Source of the DNA: Callorhinus ursinus
Lineage: Eukaryota > Chordata > Mammalia > Carnivora > Otariidae
NCBI RefSeq assembly: GCF_003265705.1
Contig: NW_020312968.1
Span: forward strand, 4,587,184-4,651,183
Direction of reading: 5' to 3'
Length of the DNA: 64,000 nucleotides
Shown: positions 1 to 12,482 of the stretch, piece by piece
Position numbering within the stretch: the first letter of the stretch is position 1
How the letters are laid out: each line of letters starts with the position of its first letter
Notes under the pieces: model-generated
Database searches by the model: none
The model's input: only the letters and a program-made list of their open reading frames with translations
What the model was told of the DNA's origin: nothing
Made by a program: the position numbers and the translations under genes

Positions 1-429
1 ATGGGAGCAAAGCTACACTGTAGGAAAATCAATCAGGCAGAAGAATGCAGATGGAATGGAGAAGCTGGAGGCCATGGGCCAGAAGCAAGAAAAAGCACTC
101 GAGAACCAAAGGAGGAGGAGGTCAGTGAGGAAGGACAAAGGTGAGGACCAACAGGCTACTGGGCGGGGGCGGGGGGGTGTCAGGAGTCATGTCTGGTCTC
201 AAACTGAGTCCCTTCAGGTCCCTTCCTAGAGTGAGGGGGGCTGCAGAGAATGATCTATTATTCACGGACCAGCCCAGGAGGGCAGCTGAGGAGCACCCCC
301 CACCCCCCACTTCTATCAACCTCGGGTGGCTTGCAACCTAGGAAACCACTGATTAGGACAATGAGACGCATGAAATGACAGCCTTCCTGTGAGCAGGGGA
401 CAAACACAAAGACAACAACTTCTGGGGCT

Positions 430-830
430 CATACTTCCTTACCTTTTTGTGTCCCACCCACCACCCAATTCATCTGTTGAAGTCCTAACCCTTAGTACCT
501 CAGAATGCTGAGTGTATTTGGAGACAGATTCTTTAAAGAGGTAATTAAATTAAAATTAGGTCATTCGAGCGAGCCCTAATCCATATATGACCGGTGTCCT
601 TTTAAGAAGAGCAGACTGGGAAACTGACAAGCACAGAGGAAAAACGACGCACGTGGGGACACAGGGAGAACACAATCATCTAGGCGAGAGAGGCTTCGGA
701 AGAAACGAACCCTGGCCACACCTCCACGTGACTCCTTGCCTCCAAAATTCTAAGAAAATTTTCTGTCGGTTAAGCCACGTAGTCTTGCAGGACCTTGTTC
801 CAGCCGCCGGAGCAAGCTGACACGTGGCCC
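430..830 (+). mobile_element. MLT1-type (ERVL-MaLR) LTR remnant
   Basis: Diverged match to the family pattern: ACCCAATTCATCTGTTGAAGTCC, then ATTAGGTCATT, GACCGGTGTCCTTTTAAGAAGAG, GACACAGGGAGAA, and the end segment with TTCTGTCGGTTAAGCCACGTAGTC. It is an old solo LTR with no internal region. Confidence 0.65.
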
Positions 831-1449
831 GTTCATTCCCCACTCCTCCGACACAGGGGGGATGCCGCTGAAACGTCCTGGTAAGAAGAATAAAAACTCG
901 AGACCTACCTCTACCCACCCAACCCCTCTTGTTCCAGGAACACTGTGATTATGATAAAGTCTTGGGAGAACTCATCGGAACCCGAGCACACCCCCTATTA
1001 GCTGCATTTCCTGCTGCCGTTTACTGGCGCCCACCGCATGCAAGGCTTCAAATATCCATCTCGTTCCCCACTGACAGCCAAATTCTGCAGGATGGCTGAC
1101 AAGGACACAGACAGCCACACGAATTTGGAATTTGGAGGCCGGCCACAGCCTGATGGTAGTGAGTCAACGCTCGGCGCCATCCGGTTCTGTGCTACCCTCT
1201 GAGATGCTCGGCCCTGGGGACGACAGGGGCCACGGCAAACCCAGACAAAGCCAGCGGCAAGCTGCTGTCCCCAGCACAAAGGCTCCCATCTCTAGTGAGT
1301 AAGACGGGAACGTCAAGAGAGCAGGTTTCTTTGCTCGGTCTCTCTCCTCTGCCTCCTGTCTGGGTGCTCTGCTCCCACTCTTGCTCTGCTGGACGGTTTC
1401 CCTCAGGGAGAGTGGTTCTTCTAAAATGTATCTAATCAACCCTGGGCTC

Positions 1450-1960
1450 AAAACCCTCCATTTTACCCCACGAGGCCCTACGTGATCTGCCCTCCCTCTC
1501 CACCCAAGCTCTCTGAACCCATCTCCTACCTCCTTCTCCTTTATTCACGACTTTCTAAGCTGCTGTCTTCCCTGCTGCTTCTAGAACCCACCAAAGACGC
1601 TCCTCACTGTTCCCTTGGCTCTCTCCCTTCCCTCAGGTCTCTACGCTAACGTCACCTTTACAGAAAGCCTCATCCCCAGACACCCTGCTGAAAGTAACTC
1701 TTTTCTCCACGAACCTTTTGGCCCCATACCCTCCTTATTTTTCTTCATAGCACCAATCAGGCCCTGATAGTCATGTTCATTTGTCTGCTTACTGTCTGTC
1801 TCCCTCCACTGGGATGGGAGCTCCATGAGGCCACCCTTTCTGTTGACATGGCACCATCCCCAAGGCCTGGGCCGGGGTCTGGCACAAAGTATGTGCTCAC
1901 TAAACCAAGGATGGATGGGTGGATTGATGGATGGACACCAGAAACAGCAGAGACATAAAA
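1450..1960 (+). mobile_element. L2 LINE 3' end
   Basis: Sequence characteristic of the L2 3' end: AAGGCCCTACGTGATCTGCCC, CCTTTGGCTCTCTCCC-like protein-coding remnant, then CTGTCTCCCTCCACTGGGATGGGAGCTCCATGAGG and the GGTCTGGCACAAAGTATGTGCTCA tail ending in a GATG/GGAT simple repeat. Confidence 0.6.
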
Positions 1961-2373
1961 AAATCGCTCTAGATTGTTGGTAAAAGGTGCCATTATGAGG
2001 TGGCCTGAGATAGAGGGTCAACAGGAAGAACAAGGAAGGTCGGCGTAAGACCCACAGGAAAGATGACTAAGACAAGGTCACATGCTTTACGTGTGTGGGT
2101 CACTTGGTGATTTTTAAAAGTGGGTGATGTCACCCTAGCGGAAAAAGCAGCACGGGGTGGACAACATGACCTCAAGGTGGGGAACACTTTCAGAGCAACC
2201 CGAGGGACTTCGCTCTCACACCTCTGGACTACATGTAAGTGACTGACCATCCATTCCTGTGAACCATTTACAGCTATCAGAGAAAAGGCGGGCCATTTAG
2301 GCCAGAGGAAGTACCTAAATGAAATCACCTTAGGTTTTTATGCCAATTTTGAGGTTAAAAACTGAATACTTAC

Positions 2374-2420
2374 AGTTCTAGGTTCAAACGTGTAAAGAGC
2401 TCGGAACACTTTAACTTGCC
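2374..2420 (-). CDS. OSTF1: Osteoclast-stimulating factor 1, coding exon 2 (start of SH3 domain)
   Basis: On the minus strand, an acceptor (CTCTCTTTTAG, AG at 2422-2421) is followed by 47 nt that read, in phase with exon 1, GQVKVFRALYTFEPRT, then donor ACT|GTAAGT. This is the ALYTFEPRT opening strand of the OSTF1 SH3 domain. Exons 1 and 2 give residues 1-27. The exon encoding PDELYFEEGD was not found between 1 and 2373, so the remainder of the gene lies outside the window. Confidence 0.95.
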
Positions 2421-2929
2421 CTAAAAGAGAGGGAATAAAGAGCACATGATCAATTCTTTCATTTTAAGTTTACTCTAAATAGTATCATCCATTAGATTCT
2501 TCAGAATCCCCTAGTTAAAAGCCCATGTGAGGAATTTATTTTGGCATTCAGTGCTTTTTTTCCGCAGAGAAGGTATTTTATAAATGTTTATTAAATGAAG
2601 GCATGAATCAACACCCCATCTCTGGAGATGATTCTGTTCCCCCTTCTCAAACAACAGGAGCTACAAAAGTATCTGGACTCGGTTTCTGTCCTATACAGAG
2701 CCCTCCCATCCCTAAGTTCTAAGTTTAAAAATCGAAAGGTAAGCATTTAACATAAAGAGATATTTAATGGGACAGTCAACAGCGGTTTAATATCCTTAAA
2801 TCGATGATTTAGAATTTTGTATTTTTCAAAAGAAAATACCATGGAGAAACATAGTATCTGTTGGAGAAATATGTGATTGCATTGAGTCCCAAAACAGAGT
2901 GCAGTAATTCAGCAAAGAGGAGGTCATGA

Positions 2930-3130
2930 AAGCTGTCCTCCGTTCTCCCAAAGAATCTCTCTCTTTATATGCCCCTTTCCTGCATTTCCGTAACACCCTG
3001 TATTAGAATAAGTGATCTGCTGGCCTGTGTCATTTGAGAGCAGGAACCCTGACTTGTTCCATTTCCCGGCATCCACCATACAGTATACAGTAAGAACTTC
3101 ATAAATGCTTACTAAATGAATATGTAAGTA
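2930..3130 (+). mobile_element. L2 LINE 3' end remnant
   Basis: Diverged L2 terminal pattern: TTTGAGAGCAGGAACCCTGAC, CATACAGTATACAGTAAGAACTTCATAAATGCTTACTAAATGAATATG. Confidence 0.5.
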
Positions 3131-3519
3131 AAAGAACAAATTCAAACTGTAGGAAGGAGCCTACAGATATAGAAAAAAAAAAAGAAATCTTTTTATGAAA
3201 TAGATATTTAGAAGGAGTATCAACTAGAAGGACTACCTGTTTAAAATGAGGTAACAGCATGCCAAGAATCTTTAAAAAGAGCCGCCTGGTACAAGAGCAT
3301 CACTCAGAACAGTGGTCTCCAAGGTGCGACGCGGGAAGACTACTCTGGAAATTACTTACTTCTTTTAACTTATTCTTTTTCATTTCTATTTTAATTTGTT
3401 CCATATATTATGTTTTATAATATAACAACAGAATAGGATATATATGCAATTTGCAGTACACATACATTTATTGGGAGTGAATACTCAAAACCTTTTGCTG
3501 GTAGAAAGTTAAGCATTAT

Positions 3520-3630
3520 GAGGACAGGTACTTATGTTTTGTGAGTGAGATATCCAAGTCCCGAGCACAGTGCCTGGCACATAGGAGGCACTCAATAATC
3601 ATTTGCTGAATGGATCAATAAAGGAATAGA
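3520..3630 (+). mobile_element. L2 LINE 3' tail
   Basis: AGCACAGTGCCTGGCACATAGGAGGCACTCAATAATCATTTGCTGAATGG is the hallmark terminal segment of L2-type repeats. Confidence 0.55.
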
Positions 3631-3679
3631 AACATGTACTTGAAAAAAAAAAAAACAAAACTGAAAACCAGCGGTTTAG

Positions 3680-3850
3680 AACAGCCCTGTCCAATATAAC
3701 TCCACACGATGCTGGGAAAGTTCTTCCTCTGTGCTAGTCACATAGAGCTACCAGGCACTTGAAATGTGGCGAGCGACTGCAAACTGATTTTTAAACATTA
3801 TGTGATTTTAATTAAGTTAAATTACCACATGTGGCTGGTGGCTACACAGG
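3680..3850 (+). mobile_element. hAT-type DNA transposon fossil (MER family, not classed further)
   Basis: Contains CCTGTCCAATATAACT, CACTTGAAATGTGGCGAG and an ACCACATGTGGCTGGTGGCTAC end, a widespread mammalian non-autonomous hAT pattern. Confidence 0.5.
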
Positions 3851-4728
3851 GAACAAAGTAGGTTTAGAATATGAGAAAACGGGAAATGACTACAATGTCC
3901 ACTGAGAGGGATTATGCAAATCAACTCTGATTCATCCTAAGAATGCTGCAGACAGATCTGCAGACACTGATGTAGAGAAGACCCTGCAAAACATTCAGTG
4001 AAAAAAAGCAGCTTACAGAGCAGTATGCCAAGTACCATTCCGTTCATGTTGACAATACACATCCCTCGAATAACAGCACCGACTATGGGGAACCTTCACC
4101 TTCTACTTTACAAATACTGTTCATATGCATTACATTCAGCATGTATTACTTTTATAATCAATAAAAATAGTAGAGACACTTTCATGGCAGACGGCGGGGC
4201 TTGGGGGAGGTGGGGTTGGCAATCATTCTTTCTCCTAAATGCCCTATACAGTCGATCCCCTGCTCAGATCCCTGTGACTTACTTAGCATGTTTGCAAAAA
4301 AACATTATTTTTGCAATCTGAGTTCTAGTGCCACTTCTTCCCTGCTCTTCTAGTGGGGGAGGCTAATAGGCAGAAGCAAATGTGAAACCTTTTTTCTTCT
4401 GCAGTATGTTTTTTACACACACTCGCAGTCCTGAGAAAGGAAACACCAAACGGAAGAAGAGCTGCCAGGAGAAATATCTGCTGACCTGACTGTCTCTCGG
4501 AGAGGGGAGATCAGTTATCTTGATTACTTCAAACTTTCCAGAGAGAAGTTACACAAGGAAGCAGTCCACCAGCGACCAAAACCAATAATGACAGAACTTT
4601 CCTGTCCCTTTTGAGGGAATGGGGGCAGTGAGATGGGCTATGGCTAACTGTGGAAACCAGATCCAAGGGGAATTTAATGAGCTTAGATAAAATCCAATAC
4701 AAATTAAAGAACATGAACAAACATACTT

Positions 4729-4922
4729 GGGGCACCCGGGTGGCTCAATCAGTGAAGCGTCTGCCTTCGGCTCAGGTCATGATCCCGGGGTCCCGGGATC
4801 GAGCCCCACAACGGGCTCCCTGCACAGTGGGGAGCCTGCTTCTGCCCCTCCCTGCCCTTCCCCCTGCTCCTTCTCTCTCTCTCTCTCTCTCAAATAAATG
4901 AATAATGTTTAAAAAATAAATA
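4729..4922 (+). mobile_element. CAN SINE (tRNA-Lys type)
   Basis: Starts GGGGCACCCGGGTGGCTCAATCAG, has the CT-rich body and an AATAAATGAATAA tail. The short repeat ATACTTGG flanks it. Confidence 0.9.
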
Positions 4923-6472
4923 AATACTTGGGAGTGTGACTAAGCCACTGAGTTTTTTAACTATATCTTTTGTGACTGACCAACTTAAAATGTTCGTAAC
5001 TCGAAGTGGAAGATTTCTTTGCATTTTGATTTATACTACACATTGACTGTCAGGCCACTCTTTCAGGCTATTACGCGAGGGAACATTCTCTCTCTGTGCG
5101 AAGCTGTAGAAAACACTTTCACCTCCACGATCCTATTTATTGGCTAATATTGGGACATTAGCCTCGGGAGGCTCCCTTTTAATCCAGAGATTATAAAAGT
5201 TCTGGGCCTTAATTTATTCAATTCTCAAACCTGAGTCCAACAGAAATGAAAGAATTCCAAAGAAACAGCCAGAGGATAGGAAAGAACTGCATCAAGATGA
5301 AAAACAGATGACTTTCATGATTACAGCCTACCAACCCTGGACAGTCTCTCAAGAGAATAACAATTAATAGAAGGTAATTCACTGAGCATCTTTACATCAT
5401 ATTTAATTTAACTGCTCTGTAGGTGCACGGGTTCACACAGAGCAGTAAAGGGAAGAAATCAGGGTACGCTGGGTTTCTATCGTATTGTCCTCGCAGACGT
5501 CTAAAAAAATATTAGTAAACATCACCATGAATCATCAAGAGCAGGCACTGATCAATTGCAAATATATTTAAAGAAGGCAGATTCACAAACATAAAATTGT
5601 GGTGCTCTTGGGTGGGCAGGGAGGCTAAATTAGATGTCTTCTCTGGACCCCCTCTGCCTTGACCATTTTCTCAAGGCAATCTGGTGACATGTGACAAAGA
5701 GAGAACGTGGAACTGAGAAGACTGTATGCATTACCTGAAATCACCCTGGAATTCACCCTGAATGAAGACTGGAAAGGGGCCCAATCTTTTGTCCCATGCT
5801 TTCAGGGAATCTTCTGTGAATAGTATTCAGGATTTCAGGCCTCCTGCCGTCAGCAAGATAAGCAGATTCCATTCCCCACCTCCCCTACCCCCCAGCAGCA
5901 GCTGGGCCCTGCTGGCTTTTCACTTTGCGAGCTCTTCACCTTGCCAGGCACACCCTTCCCTTTTCTCTGCAAGCCCACCCTGCCCCCACAGAGAAGGGCC
6001 GAGAGCGCTAGTCATCAGCCAAACACCATTGGCCTCTGGAGTGAAGGCCAACCCCAGACGACAGTAAAGGAACCCTAGTCCACAGCAGTCGAGGCAGATA
6101 GCGGGAAGGGGGTCTGGGACAGGGTCCTGTGCAGGCAAAGGGGAAGAGACTCTTCTGTGTCTGAAGTCTGCCAACAGAGTATGCACAGATGCGGCTCTGC
6201 GGCCCTGATACTGCACTTAGAAGGGCCTGGAGCGTACAGTTTCTAGTCTAGAGTATTCTGTTGGTGAAAGCGTAGAGAAGCTTGTAGAGCGAGCCACAGT
6301 GACAGCTCACTCTAATGGCTGGACATACCATAAACAGCAAAAGGGATGACTATTCAAAATACCCAAACTTAGTTATACCTGCAACAGATCGACCACTTCA
6401 TTTCCATTCTGCTTAAAAACACTGGAAGGCCCAAGGCATTTTAGAGGGACTTCATTTAAAATGGCCATGACA

Positions 6473-6682
6473 GGGGCGCCTGGGTGGCTCGGTCAGTTAA
6501 ACAGCTGCCTTCGGCTCAGGTCATGATCTCAGGGTCCTGGGATCGAGTCCTGCATCGGGCTCCCTGCTCAGTGGGGGTCTGCTTCTCCCTCTCCCTCTGC
6601 CTCTGCCCCCCACTCGTGCTTGCTCTCTCTCTCTTTCAAATAAATAAAAAATCTTTAAAAAAATTAAAAATTAAAAAAAAAT
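6473..6682 (+). mobile_element. CAN SINE
   Basis: Head GGGGCGCCTGGGTGGCTCGG, tail of AAATAAATAAAAA; flanked by related copies of AAATGGCCATGACA / AAATGGCTGTGACA as target-site duplication. Confidence 0.92.
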
Positions 6683-6689
6683 AAAATGG

Positions 6690-6840
6690 CTGTGACAACT
6701 ACTACATACCCACTATGCTAGTTAAAACAAAAAATACTGGCAATGCTAAGTGTTCAGAAGGATATAGAACAACTGGAATTCTCAGACGGTGTCAGTGGGT
6801 GTGTAAACTGCTAGGAAGGCAAGAGAAAATTCTTTGCAAG
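6690..6840 (+). mobile_element. Old L1M fragment
   Basis: Resembles the 3' ORF2 region of ancient L1 (AACTGGAATTCTCAGACGGTG, GGTGTGTAAACTGC). The preceding SINE is inserted at or in it. Diverged, so assigned with limited certainty. Confidence 0.4.
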
Positions 6841-7116
6841 TGACATTCATTCATTTTTTTGTAAGTCTTCACATGCCTTTGACATCTTAAATTCCATTTC
6901 TGGGAAAAGAACTTAACTAGGAAACCCTTGTCTCATCCTTTGTGGATCCAAAACGCTACAAAAATGACCCCTCCCGGACAATGTCACTATCCCCAGAGGA
7001 CAGGGAGTCTCAACATTTTTTAACTGCCCATCATGAAAATAATTTAATGGCTTTCAAAAATATAAAACAGAACAGAAATGACCAGGGTATGGTGCACATG
7101 GCAGAAATGATTATGG

Positions 7117-7328
7117 TGGGTGCCTGGGTGACTCAGTTGGTTGAGCGACTGCCTTTGGCTCAGGTCACGATCCTGGAGTCCCTGGATCTAGTCCCGCATC
7201 GGGCTCCCTGCTCAGCAGGGAGTCTGCTTCTCCCTCAGACCCTCTCCCCTGTCATGCTCTCTCTCTCATTCTCTCTCTCTCAAATAAATAAAATCTTTTT
7301 AAATAAATAAATAAAAATTTAAAAAAAT
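7117..7328 (+). mobile_element. CAN SINE
   Basis: Head GGGTGCCTGGGTGACTCAGT; flanked by perfect AAATGATTATGG duplications at about 7106-7117 and 7329-7340. Confidence 0.92.
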
Positions 7329-8350
7329 AAATGATTATGGTTTTGTGAAATTTTTATTTCGTGGGGGACTAGACGGATGGAGAGATTCATGTTTATTCTA
7401 GCAATTTTACCAAATACACCTTTTGGCATACTGCCAAATGGCCAAATATGAAAATCAATATTTGCCAAAGCCAAATGCTGCTTTATAGAGGGCACTGTTG
7501 GGAAACAAGAAAAAAATCTGAAATGTTATTTAAAAAATTCATTATGATTACAATTTTATTATTAAAAATTCTGGCAGACCCATTTTAAATGTTTGACAGA
7601 AAGGGCAGGAACCATAATTCCTCAGCATGACCAACTGTAGCCTGACGAGACTTTTGCAAAACTAAATAAATGCTCTAAAAATTAGGTCTGTGTAAAAGCA
7701 AGATCTTTTGGTGCCAGCATCGCTGTTGCCTGTGAGGATTCGGCCAGGGAGTTAGCAAGCCTTCCTTCCCCCCTGACAGAAACAGAGTGAGGTCAAGACT
7801 TCCCTCCTCTTCACCTCCTGGGCCTGAAGACTTGCTTAATGCTGATGGTGCAATTTCACCGAAGCCTATCCCACAAAGAAGACAACGGTTTCCCCCAAAA
7901 TATTAGCAACTATCCTCTCTCAACGTTAATGCTTTATCTATACCTATAATTTTTAATATCTATATCATTTTTAGACATATAGAATTCACTGCCTCACAAT
8001 CATCAATTTTTGCAATATTTTATTTTCCAATAAAAAATATACATTGAACTTTCAGTTGACTGAATCTCCATATACAAAGCATAAAAGGGGATAAAAAAAG
8101 TACAAAAGGGGACACAGCAACAGTTACATTTAGAGTATTTACCTGTTTTTCAAAGTGAATATTATGGTAATAAATCCGAATGGTATGCCCTGTTTGCATT
8201 ACTGTTGCCAGCTCATGGTTAGACAGGAGGGTTACCTATGCAATCTACAATCCTTGTTCAAGTACAAATCCAGGTGTGCCAGAATCAACAATGAAGTAAG
8301 GCATTCCACCATTTGACCAGTCAGCCGAAGCTGACCGGCAGATTTAGGAA

Positions 8351-8380
8351 GAAATTTGAGGCTAAGGTGAACTTCATGGT

Positions 8381-8430
<50 letters not shown>

Positions 8431-8516
8431 TATGTATCAGACGATTAAATATGTAACTTCCTGAAGATCAAAGTCAAAAAAAAGTTTGAAATTTGAGGCT
8501 AAGGTGAACTTCATGG

Positions 8517-8573
<57 letters not shown>

Positions 8574-8635
8574 TGTGTAACAGACGATTAAATAAAATAT
8601 GTAACTTCCTGAAGATCAAAGTCAAAAAAAAGTTT
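8351..8635. repeat. Tandem duplication carrying a (TG)n microsatellite
   Basis: Two units, 8351-8487 and 8488-8635, share the same start (GAAATTTGAGGCTAAGGTGA), a TG run (8384-8422 and 8519-8567) and the same end (GAAGATCAAAGTCAAAAAAA). They differ in TG-run length, an inserted AAATA, and a few bases. Confidence 0.95.
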
Positions 8636-9373
8636 GAAAGTGACCCCCTCTACACTATCTGATCAAATTAGGGATTCATACAGGACTCTCTAAAGAGTGA
8701 GTGCTATTCCCTCTACTTTGTGGGTTTCAAGATTCAGCTAGCATATAAAAACTAATATTCTCCCAACTGCCCCAGAGAGTTCAAACCAATATAGGAGTTT
8801 TTGAAAAGAAAGAAGAGGAAGAGAATTATTTGAACAAGGGAGCATCATGGAAAAACAAGAATTTACCATATACACCCGAGTTCTCATATTTGTCTAAGAC
8901 AATGCAGGGAATATCACTTCTTCATTTATACCCTGTGGGTATGAAAAACCTGTCACCTACCTTCAAATATTCTCAGGGCAAATAAAAATATTAATGTTAC
9001 TTCTACTAAACATATTTAAATTATTCTATTAAAGATGCACGATGAAACAGGATATTTTCTGCTCAAAAACAAAACACAGGGAGTCTATGTGATAGCATCC
9101 AAGAGTCAAGGCCATCATTTTGACTGTGCGGTAAGAGGAAACAGCTGTGCTCTGCTGGGCCAACACAGGCTCCCCTGGGCTTTGTGGATTCCAACGCCCA
9201 TAAATGAGGTGGTTAGCTCACAAGAGGCTTCTGGGTGAAGATCTCTATTCATGTCATTCCACAAAAGCGCATTGCTCTTGAAGATAAAACACAGAGGCTT
9301 TCATCCTTGTAGAGAAAACCATCTTGTGAGCACAGCAATGTCTAAGAGTTTCCAGTGTAAAAGAATAAGTCTT

Positions 9374-9583
9374 GGGGCGCCTGGGCGGCTCAGTCCTTAA
9401 GCACCTGCCCTCGGCTCAGGTCATGATCCCACGGTCCTGGGATCGAGCCCCGCATCAGGCTCCCTGCTCCAGGCTCCCTGCTCCGCAGGAAGCCTGCTTC
9501 CCCCTCTCCCACTCCCCCTGCTTGTGTTCCCTCTCTCGCTGTGTCTCTCTCTGTCAAATAAATAAAATCTTAAAAAAAAAAAA
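9374..9583 (+). mobile_element. CAN SINE
   Basis: Head GGGGCGCCTGGGCGGCTCAG and A-tail; flanked by AGAATAAGTCT / AGAGTAAGTCT. Contains a short internal repeat of GGCTCCCTGCTCC. Confidence 0.92.
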
Positions 9584-10379
9584 GAGTAAGTCTCCTCACT
9601 CTTACTTATATTCTTGGATTAACGAAATCAAATCCAATGAATCCTATTTGCACATATACCTATAAGGATATAACTAATAAAAAAATATGAACATAATATT
9701 TTCATCCCTTACACCAACACCATCTCTTCCTTGCCGCCTCTCCTCATCCAATCCAAAAAAAAAAAAAAACAACAAACTGAAGAATTTGAAACATGTCTTG
9801 ATTTCAGCTGCAGGATTGGCAGACTCGTTAAAAACAGTAGCCAGTGTGTCTTCTGACAAGAGGGTTCTGTTTATTAACACTGTGCCTTTCTTATCCATTT
9901 TTTCCTTTGCTTATACTTTTCAGTGCCTTTCAGCAAACCTGGTGACTTTTACGTCTTCAGGAGCCATAACTGTTGGTTATTTTTATTTCCTCTCCATGGT
10001 CTAACATAAAAGTCCCAGAGAGCAAAATTTTCAAATGACACGCTCATTGTCAACTATGTCTTGACTGGCTAAACATTAGAGAGGGAGCAATGGCCCCCTA
10101 AAGACCCTTTACTCCCAGACAAACTGCTTCAAAAGTCACTCTGAGGAGACCCACGGGAAAGAATGTTAGAAAAATCTTTATTTCAGTCCTTGGAATTTAA
10201 CTAAAAAAGGCAACACTGCTCACGCCACTTCCTGCAAAAGGCAAGATGAACCCGAGGGCCAACCCATGACAGCAACAACTGGTTACTGTATGACCCAGGA
10301 ACTAAGTCGGTTTTGCATTTTTTTAACGGTTGGGATCAAGGGGGAGGATCGAAGAATATTAATATTTCAAGACATGTGA

Positions 10380-10560
10380 AAATGATTTGAAATTTAAATT
10401 GCAGTGTCCATAAATAAAGTTTGATTGGAACGGACCCGTATTTGCACACCATGACTGCTTTCACTCTACGACGGCAGAGTTGAATAGTTGCAACAGAAAC
10501 CATCTGTGACCCACAAAGCCTAAAATATTTCCTAATTGGACCTTTATCGAAGAAAGTCTG
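10380..10560 (+). mobile_element. hAT-type DNA transposon fossil, copy A
   Basis: CATAAATAAAGTTTGATTGGAACGG, CTACGACGGCAGAGTTGAATAGTTGC and CACAAAGCCTAAAATATTTCC form a well-known ancient mammalian DNA-transposon pattern. Two diverged relatives lie at 25318-25470 and 27690-27775. Confidence 0.6.
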
Positions 10561-10759
10561 CTTCCCCCATCCTCTGGTCCCTTTTCCTGTCGGTAACAAG
10601 TCAGACCACAGGAGCATCATAGCATGTAGCATCCAAATCTGCCTCTCACAGACTCCACAAGCAGTGTGGTTTCACATCCTATGTGAAATGATTGGTTATC
10701 TATACACCCAAGGTTGAAACAGAAGATCCTGACACTAAAATCTTTCATCCAAAATGGTA

Positions 10760-11000
10760 TTACCCATCTAAACTCATGTTTATGGGACACCTACCATGTG
10801 CCAGGCACCATAAAAGTGCTGATTTACCCCAACTCATTTAATCCTCAAAGTGTAATCCTGGGCCATAAATACTTTATGTATTTCGCCCATTTTACAGCTG
10901 AGAAAACTGAGGTTAGAGAAGGCAAGTAGCTACTCCAGGTCTACACAGAGGGGCAGAGATAGGGTTTAAACCCAGGCCGCCTGACTCCAGAGCTCATGCT
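10760..11000 (-). mobile_element. MIR SINE
   Basis: Reverse-complement MIR pattern: CTCATTTAATCCTCAAAG, CATTTTACAGCTGAGAAAACTGAGG, ACCCAGGCCGCCTGACTCCAGAGC. Confidence 0.7.
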
Positions 11001-11397
11001 CTGAACTCTGGATGTAGCTCAGAAAGATGTGAGCTTTCAATGCCCGCATGCTGGGACTAAGCTAGACGAAACAAATCAATGTACATAAAGCACTGAGTGC
11101 TGTTCCTGAGGCATTTGCTGTGCCCACAAGTGTTGGCTGTTATTAATTACTACAAATCTGTAGTTACTTTGGGGGGTTATTCCTTGCGTCTTCATACTCA
11201 ATAGGAAGACAGCTATTTACCCAAATCCCATTCCTGTGTATCTGAGAATTTAAGGTTTACAACACCCCAGCAGAGAAATCTTCATGCTTTTGTTAAGCAA
11301 ACAAAGCATAAAATGTAATATTATACCTCTTAGGGACTATTCAAGGATTCAATGTGAGTTTTAGATTGTAATTTTTGAACCCTATAGCTATTGTCTT

Positions 11398-11596
11398 TAA
11401 TCTGCTCAAGTCACCATAACAAAATGCCACAGACTGGGTGGTCTAAACAACAAGACATTAATTTCTCACGGTTCTGGAGGCTGAGAAGTCCAACATCAAG
11501 ATATTACCCAATTTGGTTTCTGATGAGAACCCTCTTCCTGACACGCAGATGGCGGGCTGCCCACCGTGTGCTCACACAGCCTTTCCTGTGTGCAAG
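11398..11596 (-). mobile_element. MLT1-type LTR remnant (antisense)
   Basis: Reverse-oriented MaLR LTR end: CATAACAAAATGCCACAGACTGGGTGG, AATTTCTCACGGTTCTGGAGGCTG. It breaks off where a CAN SINE fragment begins. Confidence 0.6.
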
Positions 11597-11683
11597 GGGC
11601 TCGATCTCACGACCCTGAGATCATGACCTGAGACAAAACCAAGAGTCGGAGGCTTAACCGACTGAGCCTCCCAGGCGCCCCCA
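11597..11683 (-). mobile_element. Truncated CAN SINE
   Basis: Only the tRNA-related head is present in reverse (GGGGCTCGATCTCACGACCC ... CCCAGGCGCCCCC); the CT body and tail are absent. Confidence 0.85.
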
Positions 11684-12246
11684 GCAGCATTTGTTTTTTA
11701 GTATGAGTCCTATTTGTCCCCTTGATCTCACCCCCCCCCCACACACACATCGCTGGAGAGACAAGCAAACGCAATGCTAACTGTGGTTAGCGGAGAACAC
11801 AGGTGGCCGGAAACGTACATCCCACTGACAGTGGGGAGACTCGGAGGTCAGTGCAGGCTGTACCAGAGGTGACATCCACTTTGTTTCTGGAAGGATAAGA
11901 GGAGTTGCCAATGAAAGAAGGTCTGGGTAGACCCAGAATATGGACCCAGAGGGCTGGAGACCAGGACGGACCGTGGAGGAAACATCAAGGAGATCCACGT
12001 ACCTTAGACCTGGTGGGAGAAACGCCGACTGGGGACATGAGCACAGACAGGGCAGAGGTTTCTCAAATGTTTCTGAGACCCACATTAAGAAATATATTGT
12101 ACATCAGAGCTCAGGAAACACACACACCATGAAAAAAATGTTTCACAAAAAAATACTTATCCTTACTTTTGAGTGATTCTCTCTAAAATTCTCTATTCTT
12201 GCTCTATTCCCTTTCCTTCTTTCTTATTAAGATGCTAGTCATGACA

Positions 12247-12467
12247 GGGGCCCCTGGGTGGTGGTTCAGTCGGTTAAACATCTGACTCTTGGATTTGGCT
12301 CAGGTTATGATCTCAGGGTTGTGAGATCGAGTCCCCACGAAGGGCTCTGCGTTCATCGGAGAGTCAGCTTGAGATTCTCTCCCTCTCCCTCTGTCCCCCC
12401 ACCCCGTGCTCATTCTTGTGCTCTCTCTCTCTCCAAAATAAATAAATCTAAAAAAAAAAAAAAAAAA
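12247..12467 (+). mobile_element. CAN SINE
   Basis: Head GGGGCCCCTGGGTGG, CT body and an 18-A tail; flanked by AAGATGCTAGTCATGACA / AAGATGCTAGTCGTGACA. Confidence 0.92.
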
Positions 12468-12482
12468 GATGCTAGTCGTGAC

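Larger units (their letters stand above)
1..2373 (-). other. OSTF1: OSTF1 intron 2 (partial)
   Basis: No coding exon was recognised. The stretch holds an MLT1-like LTR remnant (about 430-830) and a long L2 3' remnant (about 1450-1960). The rest looks like unique intronic sequence. Confidence 0.7.

Noticed and set aside
1..2373. Search for OSTF1 exon 3 (PDELYFEEGD segment)
   Set aside because: No minus-strand segment encodes it in this interval, so it is assumed to be beyond the window.
8384..8567. Two regularly spaced repeats resembling an array
   Set aside because: Only two units with TG microsatellites; no CRISPR-like repeat-spacer pattern and the DNA is mammalian.
9372..9665. Recurrent small proteins with a [19 protein letters not shown] motif at many places
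   Set aside because: These are translations of CAN SINE copies; the repeated motif reflects the SINE sequence, not a protein family.
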